Of a stretch of 64,000 nt of DNA, positions 35,168 through 45,602 are shown in pieces. Source of the DNA: Collybia mongolica. Its lineage: Eukaryota > Basidiomycota > Agaricomycetes > Agaricales > Clitocybaceae. The first letter of the stretch is position 1; each line of letters starts with the position of its first letter. Below the pieces are notes generated by a model. That model ran no database searches and was not told the origin of the DNA. It worked only from the letters and a program-made list of their open reading frames with translations. The position numbers and the translations under genes were made by a program. The DNA is taken from positions 620,001 to 684,000 of the forward strand of contig JAAXNY010000006.1 of NCBI GenBank assembly GCA_013420905.1, in the 5' to 3' direction.

Positions 35168-35848
35168 TACTCAGATGCCCTGCCCCCAAAATGCATGGAA
35201 TGACCTCCAAAAAGCAATTGGCCACAACTCAGGCAACCTAACAAGAATGCTAACAAAGGAAAAATTGTTCCCTGCCCTCTTTAACTTCATTGCCAGTTCA
35301 GGATGCTTCTGCACAACCTATGGAAACCTAATGCCCCTCCCCCCCACACATTGAAAGAGACCTACACACACTGCCAAGGACACCCCACTGCCAATGCCTG
35401 AACTGACTTGCCACCCCAAGGACCAAGGCCCAAATACTTACAGACACATATCACATATGGACACAGATACACACAACTACGATCACACCATCTATACCCC
35501 CCAATACCCCCTAATACCCAATCACTATTCTTACCCTACAATACTAACCTGGTCTATGAACCAATTATTCAAGAGCAAACTCACACTTTGAGAGTTGCTA
35601 GCTGACCTCAAGCTGCTGCTTTATGACCACAATACACAAGTAACATCCAGTTAGAACTATCAACACTATGTACATCTCTTACATATGGTTCACCACAATA
35701 GAGAATAAACATGGATTCAAAAAAAAAAAAAAGTATATAGCAGCTACCCATGCAGCCAAAGAAGTGATGTGGCTATGCCACCTCATTGACAAAGTCTATG
35801 GCCCCATCAATGGTCCACTCACTGAGCCCACTACCCTTTACAGCAATA

Positions 35849-38440
35849 CAGTCGACTCCCTCTTATCCCATACCCCCTCTTGCACCGCTCGGGGCTATGG
35901 GTTATGGGGGAGTATGGGTTAGATGAGAGGGCCTATAAAATGATCTGAAAATGTTGGGAAACTATATTCTAGTGTTCTGTAAGTATTATACACTATATAC
36001 AAGCTAGTAGGAGATGTAAACTATTTTTGAGTGAAGTAGTCTGTTAGGTGACTAGAAACCATGTTACAAGACTCTTCCAAACGCATTTGACGTGTGAACG
36101 AGCCCAGGAGGCCTTCCAGTTTGCGTGCGAGGGGATCATCAACACAGTTGGTGTGTTGAGTGATGAGTAATGCAGCCTGGAGCACCTCTCGACGAGTTGG
36201 TCGAGAGTCGATAGGGCATGCATCATCATCGTCATCATCTCCTCCATTGATTATTGCATCATCCTGAGCCTGACGTGAATCTAGCACGGCGTCACAGATT
36301 TCTTGGTCTGAAGCCACATTACTAAGGATGATTTCGTTGGCAGGGTTGAGAAGATCGTCGATCCCCATTCTATTCTGACGCTGGAGGGTTCCAGTTGATT
36401 CAAGCTCGTCGAGAGCATCCTCAACTTGTTTCTCGGCATTCAAGATTGGATCTTCTGGGTTGCGGGAAATATCCGTGTTGAGGAGAGATGAAATCGGCAC
36501 AACAGGGTGTGCTGTTGGAGTATTGGTGTCAGGAAGGATACCGGCTTTGCGCCAACAGTGCCGAATCGTGGTTGTATCGACCTCGCGCCAAGCAGCATCA
36601 GCGAGCCACATCCCTTGGAGTTGATTGATGTCGTAAATTTCAGATGGCGTTGTCCTGTTATCATAACGATCGATGGCGCGTTGGATATATGTTGCCCGAT
36701 AATGGGCCTTAAAACAACGAATAATGCCTTGATCCATTGGTTGGATATGAGCTGTGAGGTTCGGCTCAAAATTCTCCACCCGAATATTAACAAGATCATC
36801 TGGAACAATGTGGCCAGAGAAGTTGTCCTGTAGTAGAAGGACCTTCCGTCCTTTCAATCCTAATTCACGATCCCATTGCCAAATCCAGTCTTGATATAAG
36901 TCTCCAGTCATCCAGGCCTTTGTGTTGTTTTGGTAGTAGAATCCAAGCTGCTTGCCTGTCTTATTTTGAAACGCGTGGGGCTTCTTGGCTTTTCCAATGA
37001 TGAATGGTGGAAGCTTCTCTGATCCATCGGCATTCGATGTGAATGCGTACGTCAATCGAACCTTCTTTCCTTTAACACCTGAGTTTTGTTTGTCAGCCAA
37101 ACCGCGATCTGGGGGTAATCTGTATGAAAAGTTAATTGCTATCGAATGAGGGTATTAGAAAGGGTACGTGCCCATAAAATAATCCAGTCTCATCCATATT
37201 AAAAATGTCCCTTAGCTCGTAACCATAGATTTTGATGAGCTCTTGGATACGTCGTCTTTCTGCTTCCACGTCCCGCGCACTCGCAGATCCTGCCTCACCA
37301 TGGCGCTTGAACATCTTCAAGTTACACCTGGCTTTGAAGCGAGATAACCAGCCTTCACTCAAATTCAATCGCTCATCATCAGGAACACCAGCCAGATCAG
37401 CAAATTTAACCCATTTCTGGCGCAGAACTTCCCCTGTCAGAAGAATCCTGTGATCCATCGCCTGGGCCACCCATAAATCCATCATTTCCGTGACCTCAGG
37501 GTGCTGGGTTTGACGTGCTCGTTTTGCGGTCTGGTCCATGTTTCTAGTTGTGCGTGACCATTCTTCTCGCCACTTTGCCTCTTCCTTGACCCACGAAGAT
37601 ACAAGCGGCTGCTTGATTCGTAGGTTTGGATATCTTGAATCAAAATACTTGGCTGTTCGTGATTGATTCTTCCCGTTGGCGTGATACCAGTCCAGAACCT
37701 CGATGCACTGTTGAAGGGTTGCATTTTCCTTCTTCGTGAAAACAGGTGCCTGACTGTCTTCGTTCTCCTTCCCACTTTTAACAGTGTTCTCCACCCCTGC
37801 GAATCCCTTTTTTAATGCATCAAATATAAGAATTTTTATCCACACATATGTTTCCGCTTCTTTCCAACTGCCTTGGTGATGTCACCTGCTGCTTCTCGCA
37901 GAGTTCTGACCAGACCCTTTTGAGCATCATCAAAATGACTCAGGGCCTGGTCATAATCCAAAGCATTCTCCAGGGCTTCGACAACCTGCTCCACATCCAC
38001 CAAATTTGCTTCATTGTCCAGCCATTCCTCGTCTTCCTGAGATATTGATTTCTTCTTAGCTAGCTGTGCCTCTAAGGCTTCCTTCTTGGTTTTGACTTGG
38101 TTTTGTAGAGTTTTCAAGCCTTTTCGAAGGAGCTCGAGAGGTTTCAATGCCATAATTGGCTCAGACTTGGTTGGGTTAATGGGTTTGGGGAGATTTTTAT
38201 ATTGGGGTCATGTACACTAGCTTGATTTAGTTATTTTGAGCCATAAATGTACAAGTGTAGTACCGGTATTCTAATAAAAAAGTATGGGTTTTGCCTCAGA
38301 AAGGTTATGGGTTATGGGGTATGGGGGAGTTATGGGTTATGGGGTCGTTTTCCCTGCAAACCAACTTGGGAAATGCGAAATCCTATGGGGTCCGGGGGAG
38401 TATGGGTTATGTGAGGTATGGAATAGGAGGGAGGCGACTG
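35849..38440 (-). mobile_element. pogo/Tigger-type DNA transposon
   Basis: A 2592-bp element with inverted ends starting CAGTCG and CAGTCGCC respectively, continuing CTCCCTC with scattered mismatches for about 28 bp. It is flanked by TA on both sides (35847-35848, 38441-38442), the pogo target. Subterminal copies of TATGGGTTATGGGG occur at both ends. It interrupts the copia RNase H frame, which rejoins when the element is removed. Its base composition, with normal CG content, differs sharply from the copia host. Confidence 0.88.
36021..38153 (-). CDS. pogo-like DDE_1 transposase with CENP-B HTH
   Basis: Read on minus. Exon 1 (from ATG at 38151-38153) encodes a Lys/Glu-rich coiled-coil-like leader. 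Exon 2 (to 37172) holds the CENP-B-type helix-turn-helix (LSEGWLSRFKARCNLKMF) and the first catalytic Asp in NMDETGLFY. Exon 3 (37119-36021) holds PPDRGLADKQ, the second Asp in LLLQDNFSGH and the third in QPMDQGIIRCFK, the DDD arrangement of pogo. The 52-nt intron at 37120-37171 needs a GC donor (GCACGT) with an AG acceptor, and only this choice keeps the frame. The intron between exons 1 and 2 (near 37800-37850) is less certain. No stop lies in the core, so activity is possible. Confidence 0.8.
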
Positions 38441-38667
38441 TAGCATGTCTACCATTGCCCACACAAAATCTGGATCATACCACACATAAACAAAACACAT
38501 CAACATTCAATATCACTACATCTGCTACATCATTGAAGCTGGAAATATCAAACTGATCTACTGCCCCACTGACAAGATGACTGCTGACACATTAACTAAA
38601 GCCCTTCCCAGCACAAAAGCAAAGCACTTCACAAGTGCATTAGGGCTGTTGACAGCTTGAGGGGGAG

Positions 38668-38896
38668 TATTGGAAAAATACCCAGACAAATGCAATCTGT
38701 TGTGCCCTGCTGTGTTGCATCATGTGTGCCTGCAAATGGATGATGTTCTCTTAGCTTACCTTTTCAAGATTCTATTTCATCAATATGGCCCATAGCATAG
38801 TTACAGGACTTGGCATATTCTTACTTTATCTACCTACAAAAATTATCATACCACCTTAGTCTATTCTATGTTGACTGAGCATTACTTATTCCAATA
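38668..38896 (+). mobile_element. 3' LTR of the copia element
   Basis: Starts TATTGG directly after the purine tract and ends CCAATA, a perfect inverted pair. Normal LTRs begin TG and end CA; here both positions look deaminated (G to A and C to T). Length is about 229 bp. Confidence 0.5.
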
Positions 38897-39558
38897 TAGG
38901 GCACTAGGAATGGATTGAACTTGCATCACCATGTTGGGCACTGTTACTATTTGGGCCACAGGTAAACAGTCACACAAGTAAACAAATACAAGCACTGGCA
39001 TTCAAAACAAGATTGAGATCATTTACTGCAATGGAAGAGCCAAGAAGCTGGTGCACCAAGTCAGTCTGGAATATCCTCATTCTCAATTCTTTGAACTCGG
39101 AACCCTGTGCAGAAAGTTATATTCTGAATAACATATCAATTTTCTTCTAGTAGGACTACTTCTAAGCTATAGACTACATTCAGACAGCTTATGAGACCCC
39201 AACAAGAATATTACCTTATGCTTTGCATGTGTAAGGCCAAAAATATTCAAAAAGAGACCTGTTGTCTGGTGACTTACATTATACAGTTCATTGGAATCCT
39301 CCGAAGCCACTGATGGCTGGACAAACATGAGAAGGGAACCGAAAGAGAATGAATTCAAGGTTCATTTGATGTTTTAAATGTTGAGATGAACTTGAGATAG
39401 CTTTTTCTTGCATTGAGCCCATGCTGATCGGCAGTTATGTTTGGGATCAAAAATTTGGAGATCAACATGTTTTGATCTCATCATGATCTCAAGGTATTAT
39501 TTGTGACCATCTTAAAATCAAAATTCTGTATTCTGTCACAGACGAATGTGTGGCCGTG
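38897..39558. other. CpG-poor remnant, no gene
   Basis: AT-rich sequence with few CG sites, probably older transposon debris or part of the first element of the block. I recognise no coding motif and no terminal repeat here. Confidence 0.4.
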
Positions 39559-39915
39559 TAGTGTGCCCTCGGCAATCCTTCAATTAGCCCGTACACATTC
39601 ATGAGAAACTTGGTCAAGAGTGACCTTGAAACACAGCATTTAGCATCTATGGATAGATAGATGTTGCCTCATGCGTCGCGGACCATGTTCGAGCTATCAA
39701 TATTATCTCATCTGGCTTAGGCAGAAGATATCCATATGCATGATCATCATTATGGAATCGCAGTGCAGTGGCAGTCACTCATTGTTCAAGAGCCCCTAGA
39801 TACCATGATATGGCTTAAAGGACGATCGCAAGCTCCAATTCTGGTATGTGAGCCGTACTTTCTTTTATCAACTCACCCTACATTTAGCCCTTGCGGTCTT
39901 TGGCCTTTGTTCAGA
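39559..39915 (+). repeat. cassette copy 3, right fragment of upstream part
   Basis: Matches 19760-20151 of copy 2, starting with TAGTGTGCCCTCGGC, after the large insertion. It holds the proximal promoter of paralogue 3, including the conserved ATATGGCTTAAAG box near 39808. Confidence 0.8.
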
Positions 39916-41725
39916 ATGCTGCCCTCTTTACTGATTGCGTTGGTGCTGGCTAATAGTGGAAACACTCTTGGGGTCATATTGGAAGGTCGGGCGCAAAGCC
40001 AAGTAAAATGTTCGGACGATTTCAATTGGGCACAAAATTCTAATAAAGAGACTCCCTGTTTGGTGGCTGCTCGGATCCTAGGATTTTGTACTTTAAAAGG
40101 TGTGTCTATGCATGGTCAATGTGGAACCCCAAGCACTATGTTGATATCCTTTGTATGTAGATTGGATTGTCCCTGCACTCGACAACACACACCAATACGC
40201 CCTTCCAAATAACATAACAAAGAATTTGTGCTCATGGTCAGTCAACCCCACCCAGAAATCAACAAATGGCATGAGACTGATAAGCTGGGCAGTTCCTGGG
40301 CGACATACAATCTATTGAGCGCTTGTACTGCATGCCAGGGGTTCGACGCTATTCCAACGTTCGTGGGGATTCATAGTTCTATCCCTGTTCGTCCTCACTG
40401 AAAGCCGCGAACAGATGGCCCGGGTACAAAACTAACTGTGCCTCTGCGGACCTTTCCGATACGTACGTATTATCATCTTGACAGGTCAATTTTTGACAGA
40501 TCAATTTCACTTAACACGGATGCCAGAGGCTACCCATTTGCTCAACTACCATTCCCACCCAATACTGCCATCCCGTACTGGGCGATGACAGATCGTGCGT
40601 ATTGTGCTATCTTTGGACGGTCATCTTAAAACCACTTATTAACGTAGCCCTTACTTGGCCTGACCAAAAATTCGATGTGGCCGCGGCTAAAGCACTCGAC
40701 GAGAAAGGTATGTCGGTATCTGCGATTAAGTTGTTCTTTGTTGTGAACTACGACCAGGTCAACCTGATACTGTCGGTAATCCTCCTCCCCCAAAGCAAAC
40801 ATCGACAGTTGGACCTGATACTGTCGGTAATCCTCCCCCCCCAAAGAAAACATCGACAGTTGGACCTATTGTCGGTGGTGTCATCGGCGGGTTGGCAGCT
40901 GTTGGCCTCGCACTCGGCACGGCCTTTTTCATAAAGTCACATAAAAAGAAACAGCACCATCGAGGTGCCGCTATCGGTACGCATGGACCAGGACATGTCA
41001 AAAACAAATCCGACATGTCTTTTTCGCAAACATCAGATATGGATATGAATATACCCTACACAAGCATACAAACACCCCAGAGATTTGCGAGAACCCAATT
41101 GTCTCATCCCCCAATAAACCATGAATTGAATATACACGCGCATGACGGTAGCGTCGACACCCTTTTATATAACGGCTCCATCGCGGCCAATACTTCTCGC
41201 CCTAATTATCACCAGGCAACAAACCTCGAAAACATCGTCGTTTCGTCTACACTCATATCTTCCCAAGGCGGGGTTCCACGACAAGACCGGACAGATAGGG
41301 CTATAATTCCAGTATCCGATCAACCGGGCTTCCCACCTCAATTCATCACTTCCAATGACATGCTAATTGCCTCCACTACATCAAAACATCCAAAGATAAA
41401 AATCCCTGCATATAATCCGTATCCTAATCAAGAGCACCATGACACCTTGTTGCAAACACCTGCGAGGAGTCACGCACCGCCCACTGAACAGAATTCTACG
41501 GACACACAGCATTCTCGGTATTCAGCGAGAAGCGGCAGAGCTGACAGCGGGGGTTCTATCTCTACTTTCGGCGATATTATTGGTCAAATGGGATTTGATA
41601 CCACTTCGACCGTGAGTGGGAGAGATGGAACTGTCGCGACTGGGCACAGTGGTAATATGGCATATTACTACAGAGGTCTAATGGCTCCTCTCGACCCTGA
41701 TAGTATGCGGCACAACCTTGCGTAG
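39916..41725 (+). CDS. single-pass membrane protein, paralogue 3
   Basis: Seven exons (39916-40099, 40161-40236, 40293-40358, 40415-40462, 40527-40594, 40648-40707, 40758-41725), 489 aa, fully open. Exons 1-6 have the same lengths as in paralogues 1 and 2. It has a signal peptide, an ectodomain with the same Cys pattern (ACTACQG, WPGYKTNCA, IPYWAMTD), a doubled Pro-rich stalk, one membrane helix (GGLAAVGLALGTAFFI) and a Ser/Pro-rich tail. The tail keeps the Arg-free path across the site where paralogue 2 has its stop. The ectodomain introns are all present, including one slightly longer one at 40463-40526. It is closest to paralogue 2. The distal upstream region is displaced by 16.7 kb of transposons, so regulation may have changed. 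Confidence 0.85.
40763..40864 (+). repeat. 51-bp tandem duplication in exon 7
   Basis: Two 51-bp units, 40763-40813 and 40814-40864, encode the juxtamembrane stalk PDTVGNPPPPK plus six residues twice. Paralogues 1 and 2 have one unit. The duplication is in frame and lengthens the stalk by 17 residues. Confidence 0.95.
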
Positions 41726-41985
41726 GCATCGGCTAGCATTGTTGGATGGTCGACGAGTGTATTTTGAAGTTAGCGAATGTACTAATCACGTTACCTATCT
41801 TTTTTACTGTATGTACCTTGTATTTTGAAAGAGAGCTATTGTGTTTCGCTTCGGACGACAAAAGAATTTTTTGTTGATAATGTGCGTTGCACACCATCCG
41901 TAGTAGATCCCCCCCTACGCCACGTGTGCTCTTCAACTAGCCCGATCGGAGCATGGATCGACTGAAGTCTAATGTGGTCATATAT
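41726..41985 (+). repeat. cassette copy 3, 3' flank
   Basis: Matches 21926-22190 of copy 2. Similarity fades near 41985, which marks the right end of the tandem array. Confidence 0.7.
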
Positions 41986-42462
41986 GATCATGTCCCACAT
42001 ATTGTTGCCAAGGTTCGCGAGGGGTGAGCTCATAGACCAGACACAAAGAAGCCTAGCAGAGTCCCACGTTTTTGTCAAACGATAAGTTGACTTTGGGCTA
42101 GTCAGCGCCGTCAGCATTGTATGGCCTGACAGTGTCACTGAAAGCTCATGTTTTACATAATTTGTGAAGTCTAAAAGTATCAAATATCGTTATTTAACAG
42201 CGTGTTCGAGGCATACTGTTCCACACACCTATGAGATAATGTTTAGAATGTGGCTGCCAATGTCCCGGGAAATACACTAAACATCAGACAGAATAGTTGA
42301 AGTATTACAAGAAGAGGCGAACAGTATCTGGCTCCACTGAGTGTGATGCCGTCCATTTTATTGCCGACGGTGGGCAACTTGAACGAACCGGAATGAACTT
42401 GTGATTGTTGTTATATCTTTGATGTTATTTTCAGAATTAGGGACGATATTACATCGAGTTTG
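41986..42462. other. spacer, no gene seen
   Basis: Sequence between the end of the cassette array and the GFA gene. I see no supported exon or repeat. Confidence 0.4.
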
Positions 42463-42981
42463 TTAGAGTTTAGAGCGGGGTTTTGGATTCATAGTCAACT
42501 CTGTTACCCAGTGGAACTTTCGTTCTGTAAAGCTTTCTCGTCGGGGAGCTATGACCAAAGTTAGCGAAGGTACGAGGTGGAAAGAGGGAGAACTTACTCC
42601 AATTGACGGGTTCATCCAGGGTTCCCGTCGATACAATGGCGCAATCGTTTGTTGCACTGACTATGAATAGGGATGATCCGCAATTGGGACAGAAAGAGCG
42701 CTTTATTGCGGCTCCACTAGCCGTTTTGTCATCATGAAAGTTCTTGATGGTTTCCTTTCCTTGCGTTACGTTTAATTGCTGACAACAAAATCATTGATTA
42801 CTCTGGTATTTAGACATTAGGATCAACGCACGTCTGTTCTAAAAAACGCGTTTGCCATGAAAGGAGCACCAGTTGCCTTTTTGCAATTGTTGCAATGACA
42901 AACAAGGTATGTGAAGGGATCTCCCGTGATTTCATATTTGATTGTGTTGCAAAGACATGATCCTCGATGGATTGAAGACAT
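42463..42981 (-). CDS. GFA-domain (Mss4-like) protein
   Basis: Three exons on minus (42832-42981, 42598-42778, 42463-42548), 138 aa. It shows the glutathione-dependent formaldehyde-activating (GFA) signature: GSCLCNTIKYEI at residues 7-18, CHCNNCKKATGAPF at about 31-44 and FCPNCGSSLF near residue 80. These Cys residues bind zinc in the Mss4-like fold. Family members are small cytosolic proteins proposed to help condense aldehydes with glutathione, but most fungal ones are uncharacterised. Introns are 53 and 49 nt GT-AG. The length is usual for the family. The start ATG at 42979-42981 lies just before the first zinc-binding block. Confidence 0.88.
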
Positions 42982-43668
42982 TGAGAGATATGGAACGATG
43001 TTTGGAGTGGTACGTATACTTAATGAATAGCAGTATCGAATGAAATTGTTACGTTCAAGGCCGAGTGCCGGGTTTTATATTGCCGGTGGTTGTGTATGTA
43101 TATTTAAATAACAAGCGCCCCCATGTGATGGTGCTCAGTGGTGATGGCACTGCATGCTTAACACGCTGCTACTTGAACAGCTAACACAAGTCGGAAAGAA
43201 AAGCTCCGACATACATTCACGTTGGATGGGAAAATTTGTGCGTTTGTTGAAACACGTTCTTGACCTTGTTCCAAGAGTGGTGCGCTTTGTTCCGACCCTT
43301 GGTTAATATCGGGGTCTTGAATTGAATCAGGATCTCTCTGTATTACAAGTATAATGGCGGGCTTGTCATATGAAATAGGCGTGTTGTGCAGGTTGGCGCA
43401 GGTAAGTCCGTCTTTTATTCCCGATAGTGAATGATGCTATGGATGTTCACTAGTAGAGCGGTCGACCGTGAGGCATAACTATCATCCTCAAGACGATGAT
43501 TGAATGTGGAGTTACGATGTGTTATATGAGAGAGATATGCGAAACACAGTTGGGACAGATGATATAATGTCATGTAGATGTCCCACCAGAGGGAGAGGAG
43601 AAGGCGTAAGTAGACGGGGAAAACGCATGTAAGCCCCAGCCTACTATCGTCTTACCCCCACCGCCACT
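42982..43668. other. spacer, no gene seen
   Basis: Contains the upstream region of the GFA gene and the 3' flank of the next minus-strand ORF. No recognisable exon was found. Confidence 0.4.
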
Positions 43669-44634
43669 TTACATAAATATATGCTCCAAACAAAGGGAAG
43701 GTCCTGTTTCTGGAATCCATCGCTGACAAAAACGACAAACACGACGTGGAATATAACGCCGGCCATGCTCACGCACGAGGTCGCCATCAAAGGTGCGCAG
43801 TTCGAAAATCTCAACATTGTAGTTGTAGTCCGGGTTGCGCAATTCAGGGTTCGGAGTCTCGGGTATGACACGGCTGGTGAGGTGCATTGCACGATCCTCT
43901 TTAAGGGAGAAGCAGAGGAACTGTAGGATGAGGTCCCCATCTATTTGAAACAGAGCGTTCGGGTCGTTCACTATACGAGGGTCGATGTCAAGGTACGCAA
44001 GATGCCTTCCAGTGAGATCTGCAAGTGAACGTTGATTAATTATATCGAAAAGAAGGCCAAATAACACACCGAATGTAATAATCCAGAGCAACCGCACACT
44101 TTCCTCAGGCTCGATACCTTCTCTTTGCGGATAAGAAGGAATGCAGTGCCATTGCAGGGTTACATCGTAGGTATGTCGGATTTCTTCTGAACCGTAGGTA
44201 TCGATCCAGTGAAACCTTTCACGGATACTGGTATGTGTGAAAGGGAAGCCTTGCGGCAATGGGTATTCAGCCTGAGGTGCGGATACATCGGCGTACATTC
44301 TTCGGACCGCACGAACCCGTTGGAGCCACTCCCGAGTGAACATACGGAGACGATACGCAATAGCGTTATGATACCCAGCTTCGTTCATCAGGCTAGGTGG
44401 ATGAAAATATTGGGATTTCAAAAACCCACAACAGGCTCCTGCTTTTAAGGTCGGTGGTGGTGCCGCTTTGGCTTGTGGGCGAATTGGCAATAGCGATAGT
44501 GTGATAGTGGCCGAGGTATAGAAAGTGCCGCAACTGAGAACGAGGCCAAAAGGCAACTGGAACGAGCTAAATAATAAATTTTTCCTGAAAACGTAGGGAT
44601 AGTGGTATATCAGTGGTATGTCAGAGAGATCCAA
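43669..44634 (-). CDS. hypothetical protein
   Basis: A 321-codon open frame on minus with no family I recognise. The region from about MNEAGYHNAIAYRLRMFTREW to the end looks protein-like, while the first 85 codons could be untranslated or intronic. Near the C terminus is CRFCQRW followed by a Cys-His pair, perhaps a small metal site. A 51-nt stretch (44019-44069) has a GTGTGT donor, an internal TAAT branch-like site and a TTGCAG acceptor. It is a multiple of three, so it may be an intron that happens to stay open. Without it the product lacks the hydrophobic GVLFGLLFDII segment. True start and splicing are therefore uncertain. Confidence 0.5.
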   Translation of the reverse strand: MDLSDIPLIYHYPYVFRKNLLFSSFQLPFGLVLSCGTFYTSATITLSLLPIRPQAKAAPPPTLKAGACCGFLKSQYFHPPSLMNEAGYHNAIAYRLRMFTREWLQRVRAVRRMYADVSAPQAEYPLPQGFPFTHTSIRERFHWIDTYGSEEIRHTYDVTLQWHCIPSYPQREGIEPEESVRLLWIITFGVLFGLLFDIINQRSLADLTGRHLAYLDIDPRIVNDPNALFQIDGDLILQFLCFSLKEDRAMHLTSRVIPETPNPELRNPDYNYNVEIFELRTFDGDLVREHGRRYIPRRVCRFCQRWIPETGPSLCLEHIFM

Positions 44635-45602
44635 GGTGACAGGATCACGCTTTTCCTGTTAAGGACACCTTTCATCAAGTGCGATGTGATTACCAGTGTG
44701 ATACAGGACGAGGTTTTCCGTGGTGCGGGACCTGTGGGACCAAGCCGATTGTAGCTGTATACCAGGACCAGAATAGGACTTGGATTTGATTATAAAGGCT
44801 ATCAGGGCCGAGGAGATCATGGTGTTGTCTTCTGTTATTCATAGAATGGATGCCCAGAGAGCATGTATCACCCAAATAAAGGGATGGCAAAGAGTGAACA
44901 GACAATCCTAGGGAAGTCTCGGTCCTCTTTTCCATGTGGTAGTTGGCGATATTTTTGGCTGGTCTGGCGTCGCCAAAATATCGTCCTTTATCCCATTAGC
45001 TGAACAGCCATGATAAGAAATCGTGGGTATTTGAAGCCGAGGTGTCATGGACCAGACGGGGGCAATGGAACCAGCTGTGCGATTTGTTCCGTGATGTGAT
45101 TTGGCGCGATTCAATCGATGCTGTGACACGACGCATTTGAAGCGTTTAGCAGGAACTCGATTGTCGGTCTATGGGAAAAAAACTGGGCCGAGGGTAACAG
45201 GATATGCGGAAAGGGTTGAGTAGTCTCGTGTATCGAGAGAGTTCGGTTCGTACCGCTAAGTAAATCCAGATCATGGGATCGTAAATTCGAGTTTTAGGTG
45301 TATGGTGTGGGCAAATGCTGTTGAATATAATGTCAATGTCATAACTGTGGTGAGCTAAATTTCGGGCGGAACACTTCGCATAAATTTCCCACGTACATAA
45401 AAGCTGTGAATCAACCTGAACGGGTATCATGCTCTTATATATCGCAATCCGCAGAGGTAGAGATTTTACAAGTAAAGACTTATCAGAGTCGGGTGAAGTT
45501 GGGCTTTCGCATCTTGATTTTGAGCTTTGCAAAACTTCTTGAATGTCAATAAATAGAGACGGAATGCATTTTATGTTGATGAGAGCGAGAACTACATTAT
45601 TT
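44635..45602. other. about 1 kb without a recognised gene
   Basis: Short frames on minus (44690-44935, 45146-45622) show no domain, no splice chain and no similarity that I recognise. Confidence 0.4.

Larger units (their letters stand above)
28540..35732 (+). mobile_element. Tad1-like LINE, CpG-decayed and interrupted
   Basis: An ORF1-like Lys/Gln-rich region lies at about 28740-29130. An endonuclease follows at about 29310-30000 (HIDFNG block, GDFN followed by HSPLWDE, DHFPI). Reverse transcriptase spans about 30480-31800 (ETLVLKKPGKTDYT, DVKGAFPSV, FVNDAVII). An RNase H domain follows at about 32810-33170 (VYTDGSGIEG, CIDNQA, TPGH), then a C-terminal region that resumes after the Tc1 element at 35170-35350. 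A run of 14 A (35719-35732) marks the 3' end. At least ten TGA codons interrupt the frame, mostly where Arg is usual in this family (for example 29733, 30692, 30806, 31175, 31217). The catalytic Y/F-x-D-D box reads FVND. Two later insertions (31870-32361 and 33560-35167) split it. The 5' boundary is approximate. Confidence 0.8.
35733..38896 (+). mobile_element. Ty1/copia fragment: RNase H end, PPT and 3' LTR
   Basis: 35733-35848 encodes a copia RNase H segment (YIAATHAAKEVMWLCHLI). It resumes after the pogo element at 38443 with KLIYCPTDKMTADTLTKALP and the usual C-terminal block, ending in a stop near 38660. A purine tract GAGGGGGAG follows and then an LTR at 38668. The left side is cut by the LINE poly(A) tail, so the LINE inserted into this copia element, or the two were joined by rearrangement. 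CG sites are nearly absent and the element is dead. Confidence 0.75.
22858..39558. mobile_element. 16.7-kb nested transposon block splitting cassette 3
   Basis: The block begins where cassette copy 3 loses similarity to copy 2 (22857/22858) and ends where it regains it (39558/39559). About 293 bp of the cassette (equivalent to 19467-19759) are missing at the junction, so insertion came with a deletion, or a later rearrangement removed them. Outside the young Tc1 and pogo elements and one segment near 24.8-25.5 kb, CG dinucleotides are very rare while TG and CA are common. Elements inside are listed separately. Confidence 0.8.
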
